From positions 646,830-710,829 of the forward strand of contig NZ_PVNH01000001.1 of the NCBI RefSeq assembly GCF_003001955.1: a stretch of 64,000 nucleotides of DNA. The letters are read 5' to 3'. The notes beneath the pieces were generated by a model. It did not search any database, was not told where the DNA came from, and saw only the letters and a list, made by a program, of their open reading frames with translations. This DNA comes from Prauserella shujinwangii (GTDB lineage Bacteria > Actinomycetota > Actinomycetes > Mycobacteriales > Pseudonocardiaceae). Below, one piece after another: positions 43,134 to 54,149 of this stretch (positions within the stretch are counted from its first letter, which is position 1; each line of letters begins with the position of its first letter). A program made the position numbers and the translations under genes.

Positions 43134-44467
43134 CAGCGCTCGGCGGGAGGCGCCGCGAGGGTGAGGGTCTCCGGCTCCGCTGCGCCGCAGCAGCCGCCCG
43201 CCGCTTCCGCGGTGTCCGGCTCGTCGAACAGTCCCGCGCCGCCGCAGACCCCGGTGTCGGGGAGGGTCAGCTCGACGCGTTCGGCGGCGGCCTGGTCACC
43301 GGCCAGTGCCGCGGCGATGCTGCGGACCTGCTCGTAGCCGGTCATCGCGAGGAACGTCGGCGCGCGGCCGTAGCTCTTCATCCCGGCCAGGAACACGCCC
43401 GGCTCCGGGTGGCCGAGCTCGCGCACCCCGTGCGGGTAGACGGTGCCGCAGGAGTGCACGTTGGGGTCGATGAGCGGGGCCAGCGCGACCGGCGCCTGCA
43501 GGGTGGTGTCGAGTTCCAGGCGCAGTTCCGACAGCCAGCTCAGGTCGGGCCGGAACCCGGTCAGCGCGACGACCTCGTCGACGTGCTCGACCCGGTCACC
43601 GTCGGCGGACGTGAGCGTCAGCGGCCCGGCACCGTCCCGGGCGACCGTCTCGGTGCGGAAGCCGGTCACCACGCGGACGTGGCCGTCGGCCACCGCCGCC
43701 TTCGCCCGCGCGCCCAGCGCGCCGCGCGCGGGCAGCTGGTCGGCGTCGCCGCCGCCGAAGGCGTTGCCGACCGCGCCGCGACGGAGCACCCAGCTGACCC
43801 GCGTGCCCTGGCCGGCGAGACCGGTCAGGGCGACCAGCGCGGTCAGTGCCGAGTGCCCGCTGCCGGCCACCACGACGTGCCGTCCGGCGTAGCGCCGTCG
43901 CGTCGCCTCGTCGGCGAGGTCGGGGATCCGGTAGCTGATGCGGTCGGCCGCGGCCCGCTCGCCCAGCGCCGGCAGCCCGTCGCCGCCCAGGGGGTTCGGG
44001 CCGGCCCAGGTGCCCGAGGCGTCGATCACCGCGCGGGCGGGGAGCCGCTCCTCGCGGCCGTCCTGATGTCTGATGTGGACGGTGAGGGGCTCGCCGTCGC
44101 GGCCGGTGTCCACCACGCGGTCGCGGCCCCGCCGGGCCACCCCGGTCACCTCGGCGCCCAGCCGGACCCGGTCACCCAGCGCCGCGGCGAGCGGGTGCAG
44201 GTAGCGCCGCGTCCACTCGGTGCCGGTGGGGTAGGTCGCGCCGGGCGGCCGCTGCCAGCCCGTGCTGGCGAGCAGCCTGCCCGCGGCCGGGGCCACCAGT
44301 TCCGACCACGGGGAGAACAGCCGCACGTGGTGCCATTGCGCCACCGCCGCCCCCGCCTCGCCACCGCGCTCCAGCACGACCGGCTCGATTCCGCGCTCGG
44401 CCAGCTCGGCCGCCGCGGCCAGGCCGACCGGGCCCGCGCCGACGACGACCACCGGAAGCTCGTTCAT
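43133..44467 (-). CDS. FAD-dependent oxidoreductase with Cys-rich tail, ars-associated
   Basis: The roughly 444-residue flavoprotein has VVVVGAGPVGLAAAAELAERG, a second dinucleotide motif VVVAGSGHSALTALVAL and the VVALTGFRPDLSWL signature. The C-terminal tail carries VCGGAGLF and a GGCCGA cysteine pair, which could bind a metalloid. This protein type recurs in actinobacterial arsenic loci. The ATG at 44467 has a GGAAGGGG site; a GTG one codon upstream is possible. It is the first gene of the operon and the closest to the triple operator. Confidence 0.8.
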   Translation of the reverse strand: MNELPVVVVGAGPVGLAAAAELAERGIEPVVLERGGEAGAAVAQWHHVRLFSPWSELVAPAAGRLLASTGWQRPPGATYPTGTEWTRRYLHPLAAALGDRVRLGAEVTGVARRGRDRVVDTGRDGEPLTVHIRHQDGREERLPARAVIDASGTWAGPNPLGGDGLPALGERAAADRISYRIPDLADEATRRRYAGRHVVVAGSGHSALTALVALTGLAGQGTRVSWVLRRGAVGNAFGGGDADQLPARGALGARAKAAVADGHVRVVTGFRTETVARDGAGPLTLTSADGDRVEHVDEVVALTGFRPDLSWLSELRLELDTTLQAPVALAPLIDPNVHSCGTVYPHGVRELGHPEPGVFLAGMKSYGRAPTFLAMTGYEQVRSIAAALAGDQAAAERVELTLPDTGVCGGAGLFDEPDTAEAAGGCCGAAEPETLTLAAPPAER

Positions 44468-44487
44468 CACTACCCCTTCCTCGATTC

Positions 44488-44563
44488 ATCGATGTGTCTC
44501 GATGGAACTGGAGGGCAATGTATCGACGCGAGTCGATTGACGCAACCATCGATTCCGGTCGAT
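44488..44563. promoter_or_regulatory. Three ATCGA-N6-TCGAT operators in the ars-type divergent promoter
   Basis: Perfect copies of ATCGA-N6-TCGAT lie at 44488-44503, 44522-44537 and 44548-44563, and the centre bases differ. They fill the gap between the flavoprotein and ArsR-ArsN start codons. The last copy ends one base before the ATG at 44565. Identical arms with variable centres are the mark of a dimeric winged-helix repressor site, here presumably the ArsR domain of the adjacent gene. Confidence 0.8.
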
Positions 44564-44564
44564 A

Positions 44565-45428
44565 ATGGTCGGCATGACGACCGTCGGGTCCCGGCCGCTG
44601 CTGCCCGAGCAGGAGGCCGCCACCTATGCCGAGTGGTTCGCGTGCCTGGCCGAGCCGACCCGGGTGCGGCTGCTGCACGCGGTCGCCACCGCCCCCGGCG
44701 GGCTCACCGTCGGCGCGCTCACCGAGCAGCTGGGCATCAGTCAGTCCACCTGCTCCCATCACGTCCGCAAGCTCGCCGATGTCGGATTCCTGCGCCTGCG
44801 CAAGGAGGGCACGGCGACCCGGGTGTGGATCAACGCGAACTGCTGCACCGGGCTGCCGCACGCCGCCGACGCGGTCATGGGCCTGCTCGCGCCGCGCCCG
44901 TGCTGCCCGGAGGACGTGCCCGCCGACGTGCGCATCCGCGCCCTGCGCGCGGAGGACTGGCCCGCGGTGCGGCGGATCTACGGTGAGGGCATCGCCACCG
45001 GTGTCGCCACCTTCGAGACCGCGGTGCCCAGCCGGGCCACGCTGGAGGCCCAGTGGCTGCCGGAGCACCGCTGGGTCGCCGAGATCGGCGGGGAGGTGGC
45101 GGGCTGGACGGCGCTGAGCCCGGTCTCGGCGCGCGCCTGCTATTCCGGCGTCGCGGAGAGCTCCGTCTACGTCGCCGAGGAGCATCGCGGCCGCGGTGTC
45201 GGCAGGGCCCTCATCCGCGCGCAGGTCGTCGAGGCCGACCGGGCGGGACTGTGGACGCTGCAGGCCTCCGCCCTCACCGAGAACCGCGCCGGCGTCGCGC
45301 TGCACCACGCCGCCGGGTACCGCACCGTCGGCGTCCGCGAACGCATCGCCCGGCGCGACGGCGTGTGGCACGACACGATCCTGCTCGAACGCCGGGTCGA
45401 CGCCGTCGCGCGGCCCGGATGCGGCTGA
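44565..45428 (+). CDS. ArsR repressor fused to ArsN-type N-acetyltransferase
   Basis: The 287-residue fusion has an ArsR winged helix (about residues 15-105; AEPTRVRLLHAV, LGISQSTCSHHVRKLADVGFLRLRKEG). Cysteine pairs follow (NANCC, RPCCPED) that could bind As(III). From about residue 125 a GNAT domain of the phosphinothricin/ArsN family begins (IRALRAEDWPAVRRIYGEGIATGVATFE, HRGRGVGRALIRA, HHAAGYRTVG). ArsN enzymes acetylate the organoarsenical antibiotic arsinothricin and phosphinothricin. Fusion links sensing to detoxification. An ATG at 44574 is an alternative start, because operator 3 ends at 44563. Confidence 0.9.
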   Translation: MVGMTTVGSRPLLPEQEAATYAEWFACLAEPTRVRLLHAVATAPGGLTVGALTEQLGISQSTCSHHVRKLADVGFLRLRKEGTATRVWINANCCTGLPHAADAVMGLLAPRPCCPEDVPADVRIRALRAEDWPAVRRIYGEGIATGVATFETAVPSRATLEAQWLPEHRWVAEIGGEVAGWTALSPVSARACYSGVAESSVYVAEEHRGRGVGRALIRAQVVEADRAGLWTLQASALTENRAGVALHHAAGYRTVGVRERIARRDGVWHDTILLERRVDAVARPGCG

Positions 45429-45441
45429 CCCGCCGCGCGCC

Positions 45442-45463
45442 ATTCTTGATTCATTCCAGAAAA
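45442..45463 (+). promoter_or_regulatory. FurA-box-like promoter element of furA-katG
   Basis: The stretch around ATTCTTGAT-TCATTCCAGAAAA matches the AT-rich FurA-binding element in front of mycobacterial and streptomycete furA-katG operons. Its nearness (18 bases) to GTG 45482 suggests an almost leaderless, autoregulated furA transcript relieved by peroxide. Confidence 0.6.
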
Positions 45464-45481
45464 TGCGGCAGACTGCGCGGC

Positions 45482-48174
<2,693 letters not shown>

Positions 48175-48186
48175 GTTCCCTGGCAT

Positions 48187-48233
48187 CCGGCTTGCCGCGC
48201 CCCGTTCCGGTGGGACGGGGCGCGGCAAGCCGG
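48187..48233. terminator. Strong hairpin terminator after katG
   Basis: CCGGCTTGCCGCGCCCCGT (48187-48205) pairs perfectly with 48215-48233, a 19-bp stem with a 9-base loop. It lies 13 bases after the katG stop and separates it from the cupin gene. Confidence 0.75.
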
Positions 48234-48247
48234 GCTAGGGTGTCGGC

Positions 48248-48568
48248 ATGTCCGACACGGAGCCGGGGCCGGCCGGGGAGAGCGTCGAGGGGCGCGACAT
48301 CGGTTCCGGTGTCTCCCTGATCCGCGAGCGCACCGACGTGGTGGGTTCGGGTCCCCGGCTGCACCGCCATCCCTACCGGGAGACCTTCGTCATCCAGCGT
48401 GGCCGCGCCCTCTTCACGATCGGCGACGAGCAGCGCGAGGGGCGGGCAGGCGACGTGCTGGTCGTTCCGGCGGGCACGCCGCACCGGTTCCGCGTGCTGG
48501 GTCCGGGAACGTACGAGGCCGTGCACATCCACGAGAACGACCACTTCGTCACCGAGTGGCTCGACTGA
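48248..48568 (+). CDS. Small cupin-domain protein
   Basis: The 106-residue single cupin has the metal-binding pattern HRHPYRETFVIQRGRALFTIG and a second motif GDVLVVPAGTPHRF. These give the two His, Glu and His ligands of a beta-barrel metal site. TAGGGT ends 7 bases before the ATG, consistent with a leaderless transcript. The next gene on the strand begins 53 bases on. Function is unknown; such proteins range from isomerases to ligand sensors. Confidence 0.8.
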   Translation: MSDTEPGPAGESVEGRDIGSGVSLIRERTDVVGSGPRLHRHPYRETFVIQRGRALFTIGDEQREGRAGDVLVVPAGTPHRFRVLGPGTYEAVHIHENDHFVTEWLD

Positions 48569-48621
48569 GCGCGGACCGCCAGCTTGACCTTGCCACCGGT
48601 GTCACGGCCGATGATCGCGGC

Positions 48622-49530
48622 ATGACCGACCGACACCGTCCGGAATTCCCGGAACACATCACCGTCACCGTTCTCGGCCTGGGACTGATGGGCCGCGCCC
48701 TGGCCGGGGCGTTCCTGCGCGCCGGGCACCCCACGACCGTGTGGAACCGCACGGCGGCGAAGGCAGACGACCTCGTCGCCCGGGGCGCCCGGCTCGCCGG
48801 CTCGGCCAGCGCCGCCGTCGCCGCGGGCGACCTCGTCGTGGTGTGCGTCTCCGACCACGACGCCGTGCGCGCGGTGCTCGACCCGCTGGCGGGGGGTCTC
48901 GGCGGCCGGGTCCTGGTGAACCTCACCTCGGGCACGTCGCGGGCGGCCAGGGAGATTGCCGCGTGGGCGGCGCGGCAGGGTGCCGACTACCTCGACGGCG
49001 CGATCATGGCCGTGCCCGGCGCCATCGGCACGCCCGGTGCGCTGGTCCTCTACAGCGGACCGCGGCCCGCGTTCGAGCGGTACGAGCCGGTGTTGCGCCG
49101 CCTCGGCGGTGCGCGGTACCTCGGCGGCGACCAGGGCCTGTCGGCGCTGCACGACGTGGCCGTGCTGAGCCTGATGTGGAACATCCTGAACGGCTTCCTG
49201 CAGGGCGCCGCACTCCTCGGCGCCGCGGGCGTGGACGCCACCACGTTCGCACCGCTCGCGCGGACGGCGATCGAGACCGTCACCGGCTGGCTCCCGGACT
49301 ACGCGCGACAGGTCGACGACGGCGCCTACCCGGCGCTCGACTCGACCCTCGACACGCACGTGGCCGCGATGGCGCACCTCATCGGCGAGAGCGAGTCCCT
49401 CGGCGTCGACCCCGCGCTGCCCCGGTTCGTCAAGGCGCTGGCCGACCGGGCCGTCGCCGAGGGGCACGGCGGGGCGGGCTACGCGGCGCTGGCCGAACTG
49501 TTCCGCACCCCGGCGGGGGAGCGGCCGTGA
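48622..49530 (+). CDS. NAD(P)-dependent oxidoreductase, imine-reductase / beta-hydroxyacid-dehydrogenase-like
   Basis: The 302-residue protein has VLGLGLMGRALAGAFLRAGHPTTVWNR at the N-terminus (NADP-type GxGxxG), NLTSGTSRAAREIAAWA and GAIMAVPGAIGTPGALVLYSG. A helical C-terminal domain carries the dimerisation stretch expected for imine reductases. ATG 48622 is chosen because the glycine-rich loop follows at the normal distance. The last base overlaps the GTG of the next gene (GTGA), so the two are coupled. Substrate is not evident. Confidence 0.85.
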   Translation: MTDRHRPEFPEHITVTVLGLGLMGRALAGAFLRAGHPTTVWNRTAAKADDLVARGARLAGSASAAVAAGDLVVVCVSDHDAVRAVLDPLAGGLGGRVLVNLTSGTSRAAREIAAWAARQGADYLDGAIMAVPGAIGTPGALVLYSGPRPAFERYEPVLRRLGGARYLGGDQGLSALHDVAVLSLMWNILNGFLQGAALLGAAGVDATTFAPLARTAIETVTGWLPDYARQVDDGAYPALDSTLDTHVAAMAHLIGESESLGVDPALPRFVKALADRAVAEGHGGAGYAALAELFRTPAGERP

Positions 49531-49973
49531 CCGCCGCGCGGTTCGATCCGCACCGGCTGCTCGCCGGGAGCCGGCTGGGCGTCCTCGCGACGATCAGGGC
49601 GGACGGCCGTCCGCAGCTCTCGCCCGTCCAGCCGTTCTACGACGTCCGGGCCGGTGTCGTGCACGTGTCGACCAGCGAGGGCACGGCCAAGGTGGCGAAC
49701 CTGCGCCGCGACCCGCGTGCCGCACTGGAGGTCACCAGCCGCGACGGCATGGCGTGGGCCACCGCCGACGGCCGGGTGACGCTGGTCGGGCCGGGAGCCG
49801 ATCCGGACGGTCCCGAGGCCGACGCGCTGGTGGACTACTACCGTGCCGCCGCGGGCGAGCACCCGGACTGGGCCGGGTACCGGGCGGTGATGGTGTCGGA
49901 CCGGCGGGTGCTGCTGACCCTGTCGGTCGAGCATCTCTACGGCGCCGACCTCCGACGCGCGGCGGGTGATTGA
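49527..49973 (+). CDS. PPOX-class F420/FMN-dependent protein
   Basis: The 148-residue split-barrel flavoprotein has FDPHRLLAGSRLGVLATIRADGRPQLSPVQPFYDV, STSEGTAKVANLRRDPRAALEV and WATADGRVTLVG. It is the actinobacterial PPOX/F420 reductase type. GTG 49527 overlaps the previous stop. It may share cofactor supply with the luciferase-like enzyme elsewhere in the window; its substrate is unknown. Confidence 0.88.
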   Translation: MTAARFDPHRLLAGSRLGVLATIRADGRPQLSPVQPFYDVRAGVVHVSTSEGTAKVANLRRDPRAALEVTSRDGMAWATADGRVTLVGPGADPDGPEADALVDYYRAAAGEHPDWAGYRAVMVSDRRVLLTLSVEHLYGADLRRAAGD

Positions 49974-50196
49974 GGACGGACCGGACGCGGGAACCCCAGT
50001 GTGACAGTGGTCACTTCCCGGCTCCGGGTGTTTCGCCGGGATCCGGCCCGGTCGCGCGCTGCCCTCGGCCTTTCGCGAGAATGTCCCGTCGGCGTCGGCT
50101 CGGTTAACCGCGGCCGAAGTCCGGGCATCCAGCGGGGTGAGGCCGGACGAGCCTGGAGACGCCGGGGAGGACGGACGTGGGCAGTGTGGGCCGGGG

Positions 50197-51039
50197 GTGA
50201 CGCAGGTGGCCGTTGACGAACAGGAGGGGTCCCGCGCGGGCGGGCCGGAGGGGGCCAGACCCCGGTGGTGGGCCGAGATCCTGCTGCTGGGCCTCGGGTT
50301 CGGGGCCTTCCAGCTGCTGTGGGTGGCGGTCTCCGGCGACGCCTCCGTCGCGATCGCCCACTCCGACGTGCTCTACCGGCTCGAACAGGCGCTCGGGCTC
50401 GCCGTGGAGCCGTGGTTCTACGGGCTCGCCGGTGAACTGCCGCACCTGGAGGCGCTCGCGGGCTACTACTACGTCGGCAGCCACTTCGCCGTCACGGGAG
50501 GCGTGCTGGTGTGGCTGTGGTGGCGGCGCCCCGGAAGCTACCGGCCACTGCGGTCGACCTTGATCGGCTCGAGCCTGGTCGCCCTCGTCTGCTTCTGGGC
50601 CGTCCCCGTGGCGCCGCCGCGGCTCGCCCTGGCGGGCGCGCCCGACACGCTGGTGCAGCGCGACATCTTCGGGTCGGCCAATCCGGACGGTGGCCTGCTC
50701 AGCCTGGCCAACCCGTTCGCCGCGATGCCGTCCCTGCACGTCGCCTGGGCGGTGTGGGTCGCACTCGCGCTCCACACCACCCGGCACCCCCTGCGCCGCG
50801 CCGGGTGGCTCTACCCGCTGACGACGACGGTGGTCGTGCTGGTCACCGGCAACCACTACGTGCTCGACGCCGTCGGCGGAACCGTCCTGGTGCTCGCGGT
50901 CCACTCCGCGCTCGGCCGCGCCCGCGCGGTGTCCCGCCGCGTCCCCGGAACCGGGGATCCCGCACCGGAGGCCGATCCGGCACGACCGCCCGGGACACCG
51001 GGCTCGGCGCCGCCGCCCGGCCGGCCGCGAGAGGTCTGA
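50197..51039 (+). CDS. PAP2-superfamily membrane phosphatase / Aur1-like protein
   Basis: The 280-residue protein has about six membrane segments. It has the catalytic pattern of the inositol-phosphorylceramide-synthase-like PAP2 branch: FWAVPVAPPRL, then MPSLHVAWAVW (PSxH) and NHYVLDAVGG (HxxxD). It probably transfers or hydrolyses a lipid phosphate at the membrane. The C-terminal 50 residues are Pro/Gly/Arg-rich and likely disordered. GTG 50197 is preferred over an upstream ATG because it is nearer the first membrane segment. The 223 bases before it hold a GTGAC-AGTG-GTCAC palindrome (50001-50014). Confidence 0.8.
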   Translation: MTQVAVDEQEGSRAGGPEGARPRWWAEILLLGLGFGAFQLLWVAVSGDASVAIAHSDVLYRLEQALGLAVEPWFYGLAGELPHLEALAGYYYVGSHFAVTGGVLVWLWWRRPGSYRPLRSTLIGSSLVALVCFWAVPVAPPRLALAGAPDTLVQRDIFGSANPDGGLLSLANPFAAMPSLHVAWAVWVALALHTTRHPLRRAGWLYPLTTTVVVLVTGNHYVLDAVGGTVLVLAVHSALGRARAVSRRVPGTGDPAPEADPARPPGTPGSAPPPGRPREV

Positions 51040-51124
51040 ACCCCGCGCGGCGGCACGGTGCTGCTTGACCTCCAGTGAGCTCGAGGTAGCAGGCTCCCCT
51101 TCGGAGACGAGAGAGGAGCGGCAC

Positions 51125-51568
51125 ATGACCGAGGTCTCGCGGGTGGACCGGAACGGATCGCCGGAGGCGGACGACGTCGCCGCGGTGGTGGCGGAGTACG
51201 AGTCCGCCTTCAACCGCAACGACGCCCGTGCGATGAACCGGCTCTTCGCCGAGGACGCCATCTTCGTCAACTTCGCGGGCACCCTGGTGTTCGGCGCGGA
51301 ACCGCTGTACCGGGCGCAGGCGGCCGTCTTCGACCGCGGGGGAGCGCTGGAGCACGTCCAGGTGCGATACCTGATCGAGAGCCTCGTGTTCCTGACGCCG
51401 GAGGTCGCCGTCGTGCACGCGCGGCAGCGGTCGGCGGGCCCGGACGGTGGTGATCCGGGCGATCCGATGGCGGGAATCCTGCAGCTGACCCTGCTGCGCG
51501 GGACCGGAGGGCGGTGGCGGATCCGGGTCGGCCAGAACACGCCGGTGGCGGCGCGGACCGGCCGGTGA
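51125..51568 (+). CDS. SnoaL/NTF2-like protein
   Basis: The 147-residue protein fits the SgcJ/EcaC-type NTF2-like fold: VVAEYESAFNRNDARAMNRLFAEDAIFVNFAGTLVFG, AQAAVFDRGG, ESLVFLTPEVAVVHARQR and QLTLLRGTGGRWRI. GAGAGAGGAG precedes the ATG. No partner enzyme is adjacent. Roles in the family range from ketosteroid-isomerase-like catalysis to ligand binding, so function is not assigned. Confidence 0.8.
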   Translation: MTEVSRVDRNGSPEADDVAAVVAEYESAFNRNDARAMNRLFAEDAIFVNFAGTLVFGAEPLYRAQAAVFDRGGALEHVQVRYLIESLVFLTPEVAVVHARQRSAGPDGGDPGDPMAGILQLTLLRGTGGRWRIRVGQNTPVAARTGR

Positions 51569-51889
51569 CCGCCCGCCCCGGGTGACGTGCTCCCGGCCCG
51601 CGGAGATCCGCTGGCAGAGGACAGGCCGCCGCGCGTGACGGAGGCAGGGGACGGAGGCTGCGTCGGCGGCGACGGGCGGGCCGGGCCCGAGACGGCCGTC
51701 GTCTGGTCGTCCGTGCGTGGACCGTCCGCGCACGGCGTGCCGTGCGCGGCGTCCGCCGCGCGTTCCCGGCGTGCACGAGGGACACCTCCGCGAAAAGCCG
51801 AATCACCTCCGCCGTCACGGCGGATCAGGCGTGGTTCTGCCTCTCCCGCGTTACGCTCTGCTCCTGCGGAACCGGGTGCGGGAGTGGGC
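51569..51889. other. Intergenic gap, no gene seen
   Basis: About 320 bases between the NTF2-like and LacI-type genes. An open frame crosses it in phase with the regulator but lacks a ribosome site until GGAG at 51880. It probably holds the regulator promoter. Confidence 0.5.
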
Positions 51890-52921
51890 GTGACGGTGCG
51901 AGGCGGGCAGGGGGAGCGGCCGAGGCTGGAGCACGTGGCCGCGCGGGCCGGTGTGTCCCGCTCGACCGCGTCGCGTGCGCTCGGCGGCGGCGGGTACGTC
52001 AGCTCCCGCGCGCGGCGGGCCGTGCTCGCCGCGGCGGACGAGCTCGGCTACTCGCCCAACCAGGCGGCCCGGTCGCTCGTCACCCGCCGCACCGGAGCGG
52101 TGGCGCTGGTGCTGTCCGAGCCGGAGGAGAGGGTGCTCGACGACCCGTACTTCGCGGCCGTCATCCGCGCGGCGTTCCGCGAGCTCGCCGCGGTGGGCGG
52201 GCAGCTGCTGGTGATGTTCGTGGACAGTGCCGGGGACGTGCCGAACGCGGTGCGGTTCCTGGACGGCGGTCACGTCGACGGTGCGCTGGTGTTCGCGCCG
52301 CACCGGGCGGACCCGTTGCCCGGCGCGCTGGGCCGCACCCGGTTGCCGGTCGTGTTCGGTGGCAGTCCCGGCTCCGGCTCCCGGGGCCGGGACACGGTCG
52401 ACTTCGACAACGAGGCCGGGGCCCGGCTGGCCGTGGACCACCTCGTCGAACGTGGCAGGCGCCGGATCGCGACGATCTCCGGTCCCGCGGACCACGCCGC
52501 CGGGATCGCGCGGCTGGCGGGCTGGCGCGCCGCGGTCGCGGCCCACCGGGCCGGGGATGCGGAACTGGTGGAGGAGGGCGACTTCACCCTGGCCGGGGGA
52601 GAGCGGGCCATGCGGCGGCTGCTCGACCGCCGCCCCGACCTCGACGCCGTGTTCGCCGCCAGCGACCCGACGGCGGCCGGGGCGCTGCGTGCCCTGCGCG
52701 CGGCGGGCCGCCGGGTACCGGAGGACGTGGCCGTGGTCGGCTTCGACGACCATCCCACGCTCGCGCCGGCACTGAGCCCGCCCCTCACCTCGGTACACCA
52801 GGATCCGCGGGACCAGGTGCGGGAGATGGTCGCGATGCTCCGGCGACTGCGCGACGGCGCGCGGATCCGTGCCCGGCACCGGATCCTGCCCGTGTCGCTC
52901 GTCCGGCGCGAGTCGGCCTGA
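51890..52921 (+). CDS. LacI-family transcriptional regulator
   Basis: The 343-residue regulator has a helix-turn-helix RLEHVAARAGVSRSTASRALGGGGYVS. The hinge ADELGYSPNQAARSLVTRRTGAVALVL and a periplasmic-binding-like core follow (DDPYFAAVIRAAF, GHVDGALVFAPHR, ALRAAGRRVPEDVAVVGFDD). It resembles CebR-type sugar repressors. GTG 51890 has GGAG 7-10 bases upstream. It lies just before LPMO and GH12 genes, and a CebR-like box precedes the GH12 gene, so control of cellulose degradation is plausible. Confidence 0.9.
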   Translation: MTVRGGQGERPRLEHVAARAGVSRSTASRALGGGGYVSSRARRAVLAAADELGYSPNQAARSLVTRRTGAVALVLSEPEERVLDDPYFAAVIRAAFRELAAVGGQLLVMFVDSAGDVPNAVRFLDGGHVDGALVFAPHRADPLPGALGRTRLPVVFGGSPGSGSRGRDTVDFDNEAGARLAVDHLVERGRRRIATISGPADHAAGIARLAGWRAAVAAHRAGDAELVEEGDFTLAGGERAMRRLLDRRPDLDAVFAASDPTAAGALRALRAAGRRVPEDVAVVGFDDHPTLAPALSPPLTSVHQDPRDQVREMVAMLRRLRDGARIRARHRILPVSLVRRESA

Positions 52922-53156
52922 CCCGGCGCCCCGGAGGAGCCGGGAGTACCGGGAGTCTCTTGTGGACACCCGCCGGACGTGCTCGCCCGCGCCGTACTCG
53001 GCCGCATTCGCGGGTTGTTTCCGTTCCGCTCGCCGTGTTCTCGCGGGTGCGCGGCGGGGCCGGTCGCACGCTACCTGTTCGGCGGTATCGCCACCCCGAT
53101 TCTGCTCTACGGTGGTATCCGGATCACGGGACATCCCGATCACGACAGGAGTCCCC

Positions 53157-53831
53157 GTGAAGACGCGAGACAAGGCGGCGCTGTTCGGCACGGCCGGCGC
53201 CGTTCTCCTCCTTTTCTCCACGATCCTCGGCACCGGCGTCGCCCAGGCCCACGGCGGCATGACGTATCCGGCGACGAGGACCTACGCCTGTTACGTCAAC
53301 GGGCTCGAAGGCGGCCAGGGCGGCGACCTGGCCCCCACCAACCCCGCGTGCGCGGAAGCCGTCCGCCGGGGCGGCAAGACGGCGCTGTGGAACTGGTTCG
53401 GCAACCTCATCAGCGACGCCGGAGGCCGGCACCGCCAGATCATCCCCGACGGCAAGCTGTGCGGTCCCACGCCGACGTTCGACGCGTACAACATGGCCCG
53501 CACGGACTGGCCGGCCACCGAGTTGCGGTCGGGCGCCACCGTGACGCTGCGGTACAACGCGTGGGCCGCCCACCCCGGCACGTGGCAGCAGTACGTCACC
53601 AGGAACGGGTGGAACCCGGCGCAGCCGCTGCGGTGGTCGGACCTGGAGCCGGTGCCGTTCAACACGGTGACGAACCCGCCGATCAACGGCAGCGGTCCGC
53701 ACGGCGCCGAGTACACCTGGACCGCCCAGCTCCCCTCCGGCAAGTCCGGGCGGCATGTCATCTACTCGATCTGGCAGCGCTCGGACAGCCCGGAGGCGTT
53801 CTACAACTGTTCGGACGTGATATTCCGATAA
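53157..53831 (+). CDS. Secreted lytic polysaccharide monooxygenase (AA10)
   Basis: The 224-residue protein has a Sec signal (about 1-31) cleaved before His32, giving mature HGGMTYPATR. That N-terminal His and His139 (YNAWAAHPGTW) form the copper histidine brace. The end SIWQRSDSPEAFYNCSDVIF is the AA10 C-terminal motif. Single domain, no CBM. It oxidatively cleaves cellulose or chitin outside the cell. GTG 53157 has AGGAG 6-10 bases upstream. The neighbouring GH12 cellulase favours cellulose as substrate. Confidence 0.95.
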   Translation: MKTRDKAALFGTAGAVLLLFSTILGTGVAQAHGGMTYPATRTYACYVNGLEGGQGGDLAPTNPACAEAVRRGGKTALWNWFGNLISDAGGRHRQIIPDGKLCGPTPTFDAYNMARTDWPATELRSGATVTLRYNAWAAHPGTWQQYVTRNGWNPAQPLRWSDLEPVPFNTVTNPPINGSGPHGAEYTWTAQLPSGKSGRHVIYSIWQRSDSPEAFYNCSDVIFR

Positions 53832-53890
53832 TCAACGAAATTCCGCACCGGGCGGCCCCCGTGTGTGCCGCTCCGGTGATTTCCTCGTGC

Positions 53891-53902
53891 CATTCCGAAA
53901 CG
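53891..53902 (+). promoter_or_regulatory. CATTCCGAAACG element shared with the xylanase promoter
   Basis: This 12-mer also occurs on the minus strand upstream of the GH11 xylanase (40516-40527), both about 250 bases from the start codon. Downstream here are CGAAAG and an AGTTG-N6-CAACT pair. The shared element suggests joint control of xylanase and cellulase. Confidence 0.45.
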
Positions 53903-53996
53903 GATATTCGCGAAAGTTGAACAAACAACTCGGAAAACGGGGAGAATTCCGACCGTGGAGGTCTTCCCTCCCGATCCTCGGCATTCTACCCTCGCC

Positions 53997-54023
53997 TGGG
54001 AGCGCTTCCACATATCGCTCCCA
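53997..54023 (+). promoter_or_regulatory. CebR/CelR-like operator upstream of the GH12 gene
   Basis: TGGGAGCGCTTCCA (53997-54010) matches the actinobacterial cellulose repressor box TGGGAGCGCTCCCA at 13 of 14 positions. A half site CGCTCCCA follows at 54016-54023. It lies about 140 bases before the cellulase start, so a cellobiose-responsive LacI-type repressor likely acts here. Confidence 0.65.
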
Positions 54024-54149
54024 CGGGTCGGCCCGGGACGTTCGAGACCCGTGACCCGGTCCCGGGCCGACCTGCCCAGCCTGCTGAGACCCCCTGTGCT
54101 CCCGGAGTTTCCGCCGATCCCGACTGCCCGCACCGAGAGGAGACCGTCC

